Positions 37,201 through 43,943 of a DNA stretch of 64,000 nucleotides are shown in pieces. Below the pieces are notes generated by a model. It had not been told where the DNA came from. It searched no databases and saw only the letters and a list, made by a program, of their open reading frames with translations. Both the position numbers and the translations under genes were made by a program. The DNA lies in the NCBI RefSeq assembly GCF_900112355.1, contig NZ_FOLM01000006.1, positions 248,001-312,000 on the forward strand, in the 5' to 3' direction. This DNA comes from Streptomyces aidingensis (GTDB taxonomy: Bacteria; Actinomycetota; Actinomycetes; Streptomycetales; Streptomycetaceae). Every line of letters starts with the position of its first letter. Position 1 is the stretch's first letter.

Positions 37201-38808
37201 GGAGCCGAACTGCTTCCAGCCGAGGGAGTCGGTGGTGGACGCCTTGAGGGCGAGGCCGTAGTTGTTCCTTCGGCCGTGCGTCCAGTCGTCCACGAGTTTG
37301 CGCCCCGCCTCGCCCAGGGGTATGGACTCCCAGGCCGGGGCGCAGGTCCAGGACGTGGTGCCGGCGGGCCGCCAGCCGTGGGCGAAGCTCTTGCTGGTGA
37401 GCGCGGCCCCGGTGCTGGGGCCGGGATAGTTCGCGAGGGTGGTGGGGTCCCAGTTCTGGGTGATGGTGTGGACGGTGACGGGCCGGCTGTTGCAGGAGTA
37501 GGACCAGTTGTTGTACAGGGAAAGCCGGGCTCCGAGGACCCAGGCGTTGTTGAGGGTGCTGTTGACCCCGGAGAACCGCATGAACGCCGCGGCGGTGCTG
37601 GTGCCGCCGTCGTGGGTGCCCACCTTGAGCACGGTGTCGTCGTTGAAGTTGGTGTTGTAGGGCTTCTGCACGTAGGTCGCCGACGAGGTGGTGATCGCGG
37701 TGACGCTGGTGATGGTCGGGTCGACCCGGACCGGGTAGACCCGCTCGGGGTCGGCAAGCCATTCCGCGTCGAGGGTGACCGTGAGGACCTGGCCGCCGTT
37801 TTCGCCGCTCAGTGTGTACGCGACGCCGTCGCTGATCGCTCCTTCGCCGGAGTGTTCGCCGAGATCGGCGTCCTGCATCCAGCCGGGCGGCATCCAGGCG
37901 CGCCGCACGCCGGCCGCGTCGGTGAAGGCGATACCGCCGCTGTCGTCCAGTGCGGCGGTCAGCCCTTCGAGGTGGAGCGGGAAGTGCCACTCGGTGGGGG
38001 CAGCGGGGTCGTCGAGGACCAGGGTCTCCTTGATCGTTTCGCTGCCGGCGATGAATTCCAGGTCGGCGGTGCCCAGCACATCGGGGTAGCGGATCAGCGC
38101 GCCCTCGGCGCTGCCCGGGGAGGGCTGGGCGCCGGTGAGTGAGAAGCCGACGGCGTGCTGCGCGTCCAGCCGCAGGGTGGCCAGCGGGTCGGCGGCGGCG
38201 TGCGGGCCGAAGGAGATGCCGACTTCGGTGGAGGTGGTGGACCAGCCGTCCACCGACTGGGTGCTGAGCCCGGTGGGGATCTCACGCCGCAGGGTGGGGT
38301 CGATCTCCTGCCAGTCGCCGTCCGAGTTGCGGAAGTTGACCGGCTCGTTGAAGTAGCGGGTGGTGAAGGTGCCGTCCTGGTTGAGGTAGGTGCGGGAACG
38401 CTCGTCGCGCTTGTCCGCCACCTCGACACTGGCCTGCTCGTCGAAGCTGTTCCCCGGGGGCTCCCCCACTCCGCGGGTGCCGAGGAATTCGGCCGATGCC
38501 GGGTCGAGGGGAGGCCGGGTGTCGCCGAGATCCTGCGGGCCGGAGAGGTCTTCCTCCGCCGGGAGTTCGCCGGGAGCGGTACCCGGTGCGCGGCCCTTCC
38601 CGGTCGTGGCGGTGGTGTCGGCGGACGGGGCGCGATGTCCGCGGCCGTCCGCGGCGTCCCAGGACTGCTCCGGACGACGGCCCGGGTCGGCGGCTGCCGG
38701 TGAGCGGTCCCGCTGCCACTGGGCGGCTGCCGCCGCGGCCGTCTCAGTACCGGTCAGGACCGCCATCAGGACGGCAAGAACGAGAACCAGCGAGCGCCGA
38801 ATGGGCAC
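28213..38808 (-). CDS. Giant secreted RHS/YD-repeat polymorphic toxin with C-terminal nuclease-like domain
   Basis: 3531 aa from the GTG at 38808 (GGGGGG just upstream). In order, with approximate residues: Sec signal peptide (1-30); DNRLRE-type domain (375-555); NBR1-like Ig domain (560-675); three LamG-like lectin modules (1005-1235, 1285-1500, 1530-1760); YD repeats (820-970 and 1770-3055); RHS core (3058-3135, from YDPFGETLAATGP to LLHTDPTGHW); and a hydrophobic Ala/Val segment (3135-3160). A Pro/Gly linker then leads to a variable tip (3326-3531). The tip has RTHIIADKF, ENLFTGYSQMNQSGM and an AT-rich composition, resembling DNA/RNA non-specific nucleases (Endonuclease_NS_2). The stop is TAA, rare in this genome type. 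Predicted to be exported and to poison neighbours. Confidence 0.88.
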   Translation of the reverse strand: MPIRRSLVLVLAVLMAVLTGTETAAAAAAQWQRDRSPAAADPGRRPEQSWDAADGRGHRAPSADTTATTGKGRAPGTAPGELPAEEDLSGPQDLGDTRPPLDPASAEFLGTRGVGEPPGNSFDEQASVEVADKRDERSRTYLNQDGTFTTRYFNEPVNFRNSDGDWQEIDPTLRREIPTGLSTQSVDGWSTTSTEVGISFGPHAAADPLATLRLDAQHAVGFSLTGAQPSPGSAEGALIRYPDVLGTADLEFIAGSETIKETLVLDDPAAPTEWHFPLHLEGLTAALDDSGGIAFTDAAGVRRAWMPPGWMQDADLGEHSGEGAISDGVAYTLSGENGGQVLTVTLDAEWLADPERVYPVRVDPTITSVTAITTSSATYVQKPYNTNFNDDTVLKVGTHDGGTSTAAAFMRFSGVNSTLNNAWVLGARLSLYNNWSYSCNSRPVTVHTITQNWDPTTLANYPGPSTGAALTSKSFAHGWRPAGTTSWTCAPAWESIPLGEAGRKLVDDWTHGRRNNYGLALKASTTDSLGWKQFGSDLYPNGKPSLDVTWTKYGATYAPGQLVTPVTATQDGTMKVTVRNQGTEMWPTGGDYQLTYHLYNSSGTELTSSALRRFTLMPENVSPGEAVTVDAAIAALQPGTYTLVWTMTDYGTARFTNVGIPGAAVKISTVNIPPALIAAAPGSGAAFETLTPTLWAKGSDPDHYPSATLQYTFEVCEADGANTRKNCRQGTRSTSPNWTVPDGWLAWNKTYAWYAYVWDGSATSLRPNPSLFSVKVPQPAVTGYLGGEMGHDFGARIGNYATSATDASIAAVGPELAVIRTYNSLDPRTDTAFGQGWTSRWDMRAEADAAGNVVVTLASGRRVRFGLNADGSYTPPPGSADTLTAVPATGGWVLRTTDTATHTFDADGHLTTLTDGAGREQLLTYTAGRLTRATDAVSGRHLDFTWDGPHVSSVTTSPAETGGTGLTWSYQYTDGRLTQVCPPDEPTACTRYQYQDGSLYRSAVLDESPVSYWPLGETGGELAHSVAPSRTGFNHAEYYNVEYGAPGALAGSDDTAVTFNGTDSSVRLPDDTLRTSTFLTIELWFRTTQPGVLIGFQNSPLEDGYPSQKNPPLTVDADGRLSGFFYTGQVDAIDPIKSTATVTDGQWHHAVLTAAGTSQTLYLDGLPQGSRTGPLGHRDQSYTYLGAGWSDSRWDGGPSEVRYFTGQMDDVAVHHRPLDAATVAEHYAARTARGLMTTVTLPSGRTHATNTYDTTTARITTHTDAGGGTWQISAPGYSGGSAAYTDFVRADSPTGYWRLDDPAGAVAASPLGDHLNGTYLDTLRRGAGPFAGGDTTAPLFDGDSAVQIPAEAWGTTGRQTVELWFRTDSHGVLIGMQDAPFGDDATAWWPMLLVDSDGMLRGRFRFPGDDTTLMSQTAVDDDEWHHALLTGDSSGQALFLDGRLQASNTHGTDTQRLPYAYIGGGVASPSWGGETGNGHFNFTGQIADVAVYDDTVWASGFGGEVEYDRDRIWTRHRLRRWLIAGTGENYEHAVRGSAPAAYWKLDERTGTLVADEIAGRDATLTGTYPTSLNTEGVFGPGNGTSLRLSNPGDHVDFPGTIVAGTDELSAELWFRTRETGGVLLAWQNAPAGETPSHWHPVLSVDGAGKLRGEWWVAGLGGADPITSPQAVNDYAWHHVVLAGAGTTQTLYLDGEQIGTFDGQISEPGLSHGLIGTGYASPDWIGLPGGTYSYEGVIDEVALYRHTLTEDQVRAHYLAQTQPETHSLGATVTVTDPAGNTTSTSYDVLRGWRTTAATDAEGGVTRYAYDTGGFQHTVTDPNGNSVITGHDKHGNVVSTSTCRGPGNCQTSFATHFHNESDPLDPRNGAVLTMSDARSQDPADETYRTTTTYTPLGLPATTTLADGRSSSRTYTDGTEAAADGGTVPAGLVKSITTTGGAVTSYDYYAGGDIARITAPSGAVTEYDYDGLGRQTSQTVVSDAHPDGLTTTYVYDSMSRIVRETAPGAVNEITGTTHTPEIRRTYDDDGNLLTETVADLTGGDPERTTSYLYNTLGQNEAVIDAEGNTTTYVHDDFGRVTRETDPLGTVYRYSYTPRGQLAETVLEDWTGDPAGGVRDLVLESRAYDPAGRLASVTDAMGATVSHTYFDDGLLATTTAHDVTQSDGTTRDIVLESNTYDPAGHLIRQTTGNGTTTVTHEYDATGRTAASVLDPDGLDRRTTFAYDNDDRVLETRQTGGGSTTPYLAASYTYDPAGNVLTETLSDAVSSSTTRHHYNQLGQVTATVSPRGTETGADPDAHTTDFRYDTHGRLVAATSPPVMVERDGDPAVAHRPEVLTGYNTFGDTTAVRDAEGNTTSHTLDLLGRPTETRLPDYTRPDGTTLTALTTTVYDRLGNVLSTTDPLGNVTEFAYDQLGHLTQRTDPHPDGPGLPSGTSPTPDPFTTNTTPDGRGLHTYTWTPTGLQLSATDPAGARTEATYDELGRRLTSTVVERYPTPQNLTTTYTWDDAGRQTRSVTPRGTWTEAAYNAAGEPLTVRDATGLLTANTYDAFGRVTETRNALDHRSVTHYNHLGLPVRVDDYGTAATVQRSIRAEYDAEGHQTADISPTGARTTAVFDAMGRVTEQTEPITSATSLVTTFGYDANGNRTRLTDPRGNTTHYTFNAWGLPESTIEPATDAHPALADRTWTTLYDAAARPVQDRLPGGVTRTRTYDALGRMIHETGTAAEAATRDRHFTYDLIGRMITEGATNALLAPNTYTYNDRGQLLTAEGPAGNVSYTYDAGGNMASRTDAQGTTSYTHTARDQLATATHSVNGTGVSFTYDAAGRLTTETSGSARRSYTYDDLGRLASDTITDPATATELSAIDYTYDIDNRLTAKTTRGTAGAGSNTYTYDDAGRLTSWTRDGTTTDYTWDAAGNRTSADGVTSTYDERNRLLTEGSTHYTHTPRGTLSTVTAPGEDPRTLTFDAFERKITDGSTTFTYDSLDRVTTHNGTPFLYDGGSNNLLSDGTTHYTRTPGGALLTSTDATSDATSWLITDQHTDVVAGIATDEPTPALTTSRAYDPFGETLAATGPAPSLGYQSGWTDPDSGDINMASRWYQPGTGTFSSRDTWLLPPTPSIAANRYTYANASPLLHTDPTGHWALAAVAAAAVAGAVAVGMAYYASQNPATLTLPKLEPIGYNWLKNRTKTKSGLVAVGTGAGAAAVSPWSPSLGAAQSAARAAAQAAAAAATAAWAAEQDFLWRSRWNRPPARNKPGSGPGSSSGPGGSAIPAGGGFARGTSGGRGAGPSGRGTAPIPFIPQNPREPAPTRPAPQRDWNPDSGRWQPGMPWSDEITEEEILKFFSSEAFTPERAGNQSQPSPAEGEPGGPGVNNREDPCSKPRESRYHYQPTESGRPTGATALYCPGDVKPKGAARDDNGEPYVAGFPTQGNVENRVTIYHRTHIIADKFYGEWRTENLFTGYSQMNQSGMARCEWKIRKQLEARNPVVYSGQLIYEDPGDLVPSGIRMQAYTKEGELFDVVVPNLPQKSKQCG

Positions 38809-38983
38809 AAGAACCCCCCGCGTCCACAACAAATGCGCGATGAAGCTACCCAACAGCCCTTAGTGACACAAGACTTATTTCACTTTTACATGGCACCCTC
38901 AGCAATGGCGCCGGATTTTCCCGGGCATTGGGTGCAACTCGGGTGCGGAAGTGTGTTGTCGGGTGAACGGGGATGGGACGGCG

Positions 38984-39013
38984 GACGCCCCGAAGGGGGT
39001 GCTTCGGGGCGTC
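38984..39013 (-). terminator. Terminator of the DsbA-like gene
   Basis: A perfect 12-bp stem (GACGCCCCGAAG / CTTCGGGGCGTC) with a 6-nt loop lies 43 bases beyond the stop at 39056. The rest of the gap 38809-39055 should hold the RHS promoter, but I cannot identify it with confidence. Confidence 0.75.
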
Positions 39014-39055
39014 GGGTGCCGGTCGGCGGTGGGGGGCGGGGTGGGGTGGGGTGGG

Positions 39056-39802
39056 TCAGGAGGCGGCGATGTCGTTGACGCGGCGGCGGAGGCTGTCGGG
39101 GGTGAGGGGTTCGCTGCGGTCGCCGTAGATGTTCTCGCCGTTGAGCAGCAGGGTGGGCGTGGCGTTGTAGTCGGAGTTCTCGAAGTGGGCGTTCATGCGG
39201 GCGACCTCGGCCTCGTGGGCGCCGTCCCTGACGCACTGCTGGAAGGCCTCGCCGCCCAGGCCCTCGACCTCCCCGGCGAGCTGGATCAGGTAGTCCTTGT
39301 CGGCGAAGGCGTCGTCCTGCTCCGGCGGCTGGTTGACGAAGAGCACATCGTGGTATTCGGTGAACTTGCCCTGGTCCTCCGCGCACAGCGCGGCGTTGGC
39401 CGCGTTCAGCGAGCCGTCGCCGCCGAGATTGTCGTCGATGATGGTGACCAGGTAGTACTCGGCGCGCAGCTTGCCCTCCTCCTGGAGCGCGTGGACGGTG
39501 TCGCTGAAGTTGGTCTCGAACTGGCCGCAGGCCGGGCAGCGGAAGTCCTCGTAGACGGTGAGCACCGCGGGGGCGTCGGCCGGTCCCTGGGTGACCGGAT
39601 CGGCGGCCTCACCGTCCGATGCCCGGCTGTCGCCCGCGTTGGCCGCGAAGTAGCCGGCCACTCCGACCACCGCCAGCACGGCGACCGCCGATCCCAGCAC
39701 CTTGGCCAGCCGCAGCCGTTTCTCCGCGGCCTGTTCCCTGGCCCGCTCGGCCGCCAGGCGCTCGCGGGCGGCGCGCTTCCCCGCACGGTTCTTCTCGCTC
39801 AT
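39056..39802 (-). CDS. Membrane-anchored DsbA-family thiol oxidoreductase
   Basis: 248 aa. A charged cytoplasmic N-terminus (Arg/Glu/Ala coiled stretch, residues 1-33) precedes one membrane segment (about 34-54) and an extracytoplasmic thioredoxin-fold domain. The active site is CPAC at Cys89-Cys92 in YEDFRCPACGQF, and the cis-Pro loop is in NATPTLLLNG. An extra cysteine pair (AALCAEDQG, AFQQCVRDG) is usual for this family. It probably introduces or maintains disulfides in secreted proteins. It is transcribed away from the neighbouring operon and has its own hairpin terminator. Confidence 0.9.
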   Translation of the reverse strand: MSEKNRAGKRAARERLAAERAREQAAEKRLRLAKVLGSAVAVLAVVGVAGYFAANAGDSRASDGEAADPVTQGPADAPAVLTVYEDFRCPACGQFETNFSDTVHALQEEGKLRAEYYLVTIIDDNLGGDGSLNAANAALCAEDQGKFTEYHDVLFVNQPPEQDDAFADKDYLIQLAGEVEGLGGEAFQQCVRDGAHEAEVARMNAHFENSDYNATPTLLLNGENIYGDRSEPLTPDSLRRRVNDIAAS

Positions 39803-39842
39803 ACCCGGGCCAACGAACCGGGCCGGAGCAGGACACGCCGGG

Positions 39843-39855
39843 CATGATCATCATG
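39843..39855. promoter_or_regulatory. Palindrome in divergent promoter region
   Basis: CATGAT-C-ATCATG is a perfect 13-bp palindrome 40 bp upstream of the DsbA-like gene and about 75 bp upstream of the membrane-protein operon. It could be an operator shared by the two divergent units. Confidence 0.3.
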
Positions 39856-39928
39856 AGGATCTGACGATGTGGTGACGCCCGCCCGATCATCTGCGGCCTG
39901 CGGAGTTCCCGGCCGTAGCGTGAGAAAC

Positions 39929-41371
39929 GTGACCGCGCAGACGACACGGACCGGCGGCCGGCGGCAGGCCGGGCAGGCAAGACAGGCACGGCAGGAGACG
40001 AGCGGGGGGCGCCGGGCCGCGGGCCGCGGTGCCCGGTGGGACGCGGGGGTGGTGGCGGCGGCCGGGGTGCTGTTCGCCGTGGCCGCCGTCGTGGGCCACG
40101 CGCTCAACGACGACAACCGCCTGCATCTCCACTGGCCGCCGCTCCTCGCCCACTACAAACTGCACTTCGGCCCCGGATCGGTGGCCGCGCCCCTGGTCGC
40201 GCTGCTGATCGTGGTGCACGGCCCGGCGCTGGCCGCCCGGCTGCCCTGGCGGCGGCTGCTGCTGGCCGGCTGGATGTCCGCCCTGGCCTGGACCATCTCG
40301 CTGGGCCTGATCGACGGCTGGCAGCGCGGCATCACCAGCCGGCTGGCCAAGCGCAGCGAGTATCTGACCGAGGTGGACCAGGTGACCGGTCTGGGCGTCT
40401 TCCTGTCCACCTTCACCGACCGCATTCTGCTGGACTCGGAGAACAACTGGACGATCCATGTGGCCGGGCATCCGCCCGGGGCGCTGCTCACCTTCGTGGG
40501 CCTGGACCGGATCGGCCTGTCCGGCCCCACCTGGGCGGCCTGGTTCGTGCTGCTCACCGGCGCCTCGCTGGTGCCCGCGGTGCTGGTGACGCTCCGGGCG
40601 CTGGGCGGCGGCCGGGAGCTGTGGGCCCGCCGGGCCGCGCCGTTTCTGGTGCTGGCCCCGGCGGCGGTGTGGCTGGGGGTGTCGGCGGACGCCTATTTCG
40701 CGGCGGCCGGGGCCTGGGCGCTGGCGCTGCTGGCGCTGGCCGCCACCGGACGGGTCCGGGCGCCCTGGGCGGCGGCGCTCGGCTCCGGGCTGCTGCTGGG
40801 CTGGCTGCTCTATCTCTCCTACGGAATGGTGCTGCTGGCGGTGCCGGCGGTGGCGGTGCTGCTGCTGGCCGGGAACCGGCGTCCGCTGCCGTGGACGCTG
40901 GCGGGGGTGCTGACGGTGACGGCGCTGTTCACGGCGGGCGGCTTCTGGTGGTTCGACGGATACTTCACCCTGTACGAGCGCTACTACCAGGGGGCGGCCT
41001 CGGACCGGCCGTACGCCTATTTCCTCTGGGCCAATCTTGCGGCGCAGGTGCCGGTGCTGGGCCTGGCCGGGCTGGTGGCCCTGCGCCGGGCGGGCGCGGT
41101 GGCCCTCCGGGAGCGGCGGTCCGGGTGGCGGGCGGCCTGGCGGGAGCCGCGCGGGGTGCTGCTGTCGCTGGTCGCGGCGGCGGTGCTGGCGGCGCTGATC
41201 GCGAATCTGTCCGCGATGAGCAAGGCCGAGACGGAACGCATCTGGCTGCCCTTCACGGTCTGGATGCTCGCGGCGGCGGCGCTGCTGCCGCGCCGTTCGG
41301 TGCGCTGGTGGCTGGCCGCGCAGGCGGCGGTAGCGATCACGGTGGACCATCTCTTCTACACCGGGTGGTGA
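39929..41371 (+). CDS. Polytopic membrane protein, possible GT-C-type glycosyltransferase
   Basis: 480 aa from a GTG at 39929 (a GTG at 39920 is also possible). An Arg/Gln-rich N-terminus is followed by about ten hydrophobic segments. Large extracytoplasmic loops contain NWTIHVAGHPPGALLTFV, LGVSADAYFAAAGAW and ERYYQGAASDRPYAYFLWANL. The layout of short acidic motifs after the first helices resembles GT-C polyprenyl-phosphate-dependent transferases, but I cannot place the family firmly. It is first gene of a three-gene operon. Its stop overlaps the start of the oxidoreductase (GTGA). Confidence 0.65.
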   Translation: MTAQTTRTGGRRQAGQARQARQETSGGRRAAGRGARWDAGVVAAAGVLFAVAAVVGHALNDDNRLHLHWPPLLAHYKLHFGPGSVAAPLVALLIVVHGPALAARLPWRRLLLAGWMSALAWTISLGLIDGWQRGITSRLAKRSEYLTEVDQVTGLGVFLSTFTDRILLDSENNWTIHVAGHPPGALLTFVGLDRIGLSGPTWAAWFVLLTGASLVPAVLVTLRALGGGRELWARRAAPFLVLAPAAVWLGVSADAYFAAAGAWALALLALAATGRVRAPWAAALGSGLLLGWLLYLSYGMVLLAVPAVAVLLLAGNRRPLPWTLAGVLTVTALFTAGGFWWFDGYFTLYERYYQGAASDRPYAYFLWANLAAQVPVLGLAGLVALRRAGAVALRERRSGWRAAWREPRGVLLSLVAAAVLAALIANLSAMSKAETERIWLPFTVWMLAAAALLPRRSVRWWLAAQAAVAITVDHLFYTGW

Positions 41372-42630
41372 GCGGGATGCGACGGGCGCGGGGAAAGGGG
41401 AGGCCCGGGCGGCTGCCGGTGCCGGTGCCGGTGGCGTCCCGTACGGCGGCGTCCGGGGAGCGGCTGGTGTTCCGGTTCCGCAACCGGCTGCATCATCCGC
41501 GCACCGCCACCATGGTCGGCCGGTGGCTCGGGCTGGGCGTGCTGGTGTGTTTTCTGACCGGGCTGATCAGCCATCTGCTCCAGACGCCGCCCGGCTGGCT
41601 GGTCCCGTATCTGCCGACCCGGCCGGTCTGGGGCTACCGGGTGACGCAGGGGCTGCATGTGGCGACCGGGATGGCGCTGGTGCCGCTGCTGCTGGCCAAG
41701 TTGTGGACGGTCTATCCGCGGCTGTGGGTCTGGCCGCCGGTGCATTCGGTGCGGCATGCGCTGGAGCGGCTGTCCATCGCGGTGCTGGTGTCGGTGGCGC
41801 TGCTGGAAGTGCTGATGGGCCTGATGAACGTGGTCCAGTGGTACGGCTGGCCGTTCGGCTTCCGGGATGTGCACTGGGCGCTGGCGTGGGTGCTGGTGGG
41901 CGCGCTGCTGCTGCATGTGGCGGTCAAGGCACCGGTGATCGCCGCCCACTGGCGGCGTCCCCGGCCGGCCGTCGTACCGCCGCCCGCCCCGCCGCAGCCG
42001 GGCGGTGACGGCGACGGGGACGGCGACGGCGACGGGGAGGAGCGGGACCGGCGGGGGTTCCTGCTGGGCGTGGGCGCGGCGGTGGGCGTGGTGACCGTGG
42101 TGACGGTCGGCCAGTCCGTCACCCCGCTGGCCCCGGCCGCGCTGCTCGCCCCGCGCCATCCCGGCCACGGCGACCAGGGCCTGCCGGTCAACCGCACCGC
42201 CGCCCAGGCCGGGATCGACGAGGCGGCACTGGCCGGCTGGCGGCTGCGGGTGAGCGGCGCCCGCGAGGAGTTCGCGCTCTCCCTCGCGGAGCTCGGCGCG
42301 CTGCCGCGGCACCGGGCCGAGCTGCCCATCGCCTGTGTGGAGGGCTGGAGCGTCTCCGCCCGCTGGGAGGGCGTCCGCCTGCGGGATCTGCTGGACCGGG
42401 CGGGGATCGGCGAGGGCGAATCGGTGCGGGTGGTCTCGCTCCAGGCGCGCGGCGGCTGGCGGGTGATGGAGATGGGCCCGGCCTACATCCGCGATCCGCT
42501 GACCCTGCTGGCGCTGCGGCTGAACGGCGAGACGCTCTCCCTGGACCATGGCTTCCCGGCGCGGATCATCGCCCCCAACCGCCCCGGTGTATGGCAGACC
42601 AAGTGGGTGCACCGGATCGAGGTGCTGTGA
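41368..42630 (+). CDS. Molybdopterin-dependent oxidoreductase with cytochrome b561-like membrane anchor
   Basis: 420 aa (GTG at 41368 overlapping the upstream stop; an ATG at 41377 is the alternative). Residues about 45-205 form four membrane helices with His residues in LHVATGMALVP, HSVRHALERLS and HWALAWVLVGALLLHVAVK, like b561-type haem-binding anchors. An acidic GDGDGDG linker follows, then an RR-containing segment (ERDRRGFLLGVGAAVG) resembling a Tat signal, and then a sulfite-oxidase/YedY-type domain. That domain has the molybdenum-ligand Cys at about 323 in IACVEGWSVSARWEG and ends PGVWQTKWVHRIEV. The physiological substrate is unknown. Confidence 0.83.
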   Translation: MSGMRRARGKGRPGRLPVPVPVASRTAASGERLVFRFRNRLHHPRTATMVGRWLGLGVLVCFLTGLISHLLQTPPGWLVPYLPTRPVWGYRVTQGLHVATGMALVPLLLAKLWTVYPRLWVWPPVHSVRHALERLSIAVLVSVALLEVLMGLMNVVQWYGWPFGFRDVHWALAWVLVGALLLHVAVKAPVIAAHWRRPRPAVVPPPAPPQPGGDGDGDGDGDGEERDRRGFLLGVGAAVGVVTVVTVGQSVTPLAPAALLAPRHPGHGDQGLPVNRTAAQAGIDEAALAGWRLRVSGAREEFALSLAELGALPRHRAELPIACVEGWSVSARWEGVRLRDLLDRAGIGEGESVRVVSLQARGGWRVMEMGPAYIRDPLTLLALRLNGETLSLDHGFPARIIAPNRPGVWQTKWVHRIEVL

Positions 42631-42631
42631 G

Positions 42632-43111
42632 ATGCCGGCGGACCGGTGGCGGAAGGACCGGACGGCGGCGCGGGTGCTGCGCCTGCTGCTGGGGGCGGCC
42701 GGACTGGTGCTGATGGGCACGGGTCTGCGGCTGCTGGCGGTGGAGACGACCCCGGGTGACCCGCAGCGGGTGGCGGTGTGGCTGGGCGGCGTGGTGCTGG
42801 TCCACGATCTGCTGCTGGTGCCGCTGGTGCTGGCGGCCGGGCTGGTGCTCGGCGGGCTGCTGGGCGGCGGGCCGGGCCGGGGCGTGCTGCGCGCCGGGCT
42901 GGTGACGGCGGGCAGTGTGACGCTGGTGGCGGCGCCCGCGCTGCTGCGGCCGGGCGCGGTGAACAATCCCACGGCGCTGCCGCTGGACTATCCGCGCAAC
43001 TGGGCGCTGGTGACCGGCGCGGTGCTGCTGGCCGCGGTGGCGGCCGGGGTGTGGCGGCGGCTGCGCGCGGCGGCCCGCCGCGGCCGGCCGGCGGCACCGC
43101 CGCCGCCCTGA
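42632..43111 (+). CDS. Small membrane protein of the oxidoreductase operon
   Basis: 159 aa starting one base after the oxidoreductase stop. Four hydrophobic segments are visible (about residues 14-36, 48-72, 83-102 and 122-144), with a short Arg-rich C-terminus and a Pro run. The segment VAVWLGGVVLVHDLLLVPLVL recurs in proteins next to such molybdenum enzymes as I recall, but no function is established. Tight spacing and the terminator just downstream make it the last gene of the operon. Confidence 0.75.
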   Translation: MPADRWRKDRTAARVLRLLLGAAGLVLMGTGLRLLAVETTPGDPQRVAVWLGGVVLVHDLLLVPLVLAAGLVLGGLLGGGPGRGVLRAGLVTAGSVTLVAAPALLRPGAVNNPTALPLDYPRNWALVTGAVLLAAVAAGVWRRLRAAARRGRPAAPPPP

Positions 43112-43118
43112 CCCCCGC

Positions 43119-43138
43119 GCCCCCGCCGCGGCGGGGGC
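43119..43138. terminator. Bidirectional terminator between converging operons
   Basis: GCCCCCGCCGCGGCGGGGGC is a perfect 20-bp palindrome between the stops at 43111 (plus) and 43158 (minus). Confidence 0.7.
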
Positions 43139-43157
43139 GGGGCCGGCCGGGGCGGGG

Positions 43158-43943
43158 TCAGGGCCGGCGACGGGCGTCGAGCAGCAGGAAGTGCCGTCCG
43201 CGGAAGCGCCACTGGGCGGCGGTGCGCCAGCCGGTGCGTTCGGCGTGGCCGCGCAGCGCGGCCCGGCCGGCCCGCGCCCACGGGAAGGACGGGCCGTGCT
43301 CGCCGCGGCCGTTGTCCAGCCGGGCGCGCAGCCGTTCGTCCACGCCGACCGGGGCCGCCTCGGCCAGCAGCCGGCCGCCGGGGGCGAGGAGTTCGCGGAT
43401 CCGGGCGAGCAGGGCGGGCGGATCGCCGCCGATGCCGATGTTGCCGTCCAGCAGCAGGGCGCTGCCCCATTCGCCCTCCTGCGGCAGCGGGTCGAAGACC
43501 GAGGCGAGCAGGGCGGTGGCGCCGGCCGCGCGGGTCCGTTCGACGGCCGCCGGGGTGATGTCGATGCCCAGCGCGGGCTGTCCGCGGCGCGCCAGTTCGG
43601 CGGCCATCCGGCCGGGGCCGCAGCCGATGTCCAGCACGCTGCCCCGGCACTGGCGCAGGACGGAGCGGTCGGCCTCGTCCGGTCCGGCGCACCAGCGTTC
43701 GATGTCCAGCGGCAGCAGCCAGCCGTCCGGGCGGCGCAGGAAGAGCGGCCCGCGGCCGGCGCGCAGCGCGTCGGCGTACAGGTCCGCGGACCAGGGCGTC
43801 CGCCGGCGGGCGGTGGTCGCGGCAGCGGCGGCGGGCCGGGCGGCCGGTGCGGCGGAGACGGCGGAGGAGACGGGGGTGGACGCTGAGGAGGCGGAGGACG
43901 GTGAGGAGGCACGGTCGGCGACGGGCGTGGAGACGGTCGTCAC
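43158..43943 (-). CDS. Class I SAM-dependent methyltransferase
   Basis: 261 aa from the GTG at 43943, which overlaps the upstream stop (GTGA). After a Ser/Ala-rich N-terminus of about 40 residues comes WSADLYADALRAGRGPLFLRRPDGW and the Rossmann core: motif I VLDIGCGPGRMAAELARRG, acidic residue in LGIDITPAAV, then LLLDGNIGIGG and LLAPGGRLLAEA. It probably methylates a small molecule or sugar lipid made with the two coupled transferases upstream. It is last gene of the GT2 / CofC-like / methyltransferase operon. Confidence 0.83.
   Translation of the reverse strand: MTTVSTPVADRASSPSSASSASTPVSSAVSAAPAARPAAAAATTARRRTPWSADLYADALRAGRGPLFLRRPDGWLLPLDIERWCAGPDEADRSVLRQCRGSVLDIGCGPGRMAAELARRGQPALGIDITPAAVERTRAAGATALLASVFDPLPQEGEWGSALLLDGNIGIGGDPPALLARIRELLAPGGRLLAEAAPVGVDERLRARLDNGRGEHGPSFPWARAGRAALRGHAERTGWRTAAQWRFRGRHFLLLDARRRP

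Noticed and set aside
34781..37990. A 1069-residue Arg/Pro-rich frame within the RHS gene
   Set aside because: Alternate frame of the RHS coding strand; the real frame has clear LamG, DNRLRE and YD repeats.
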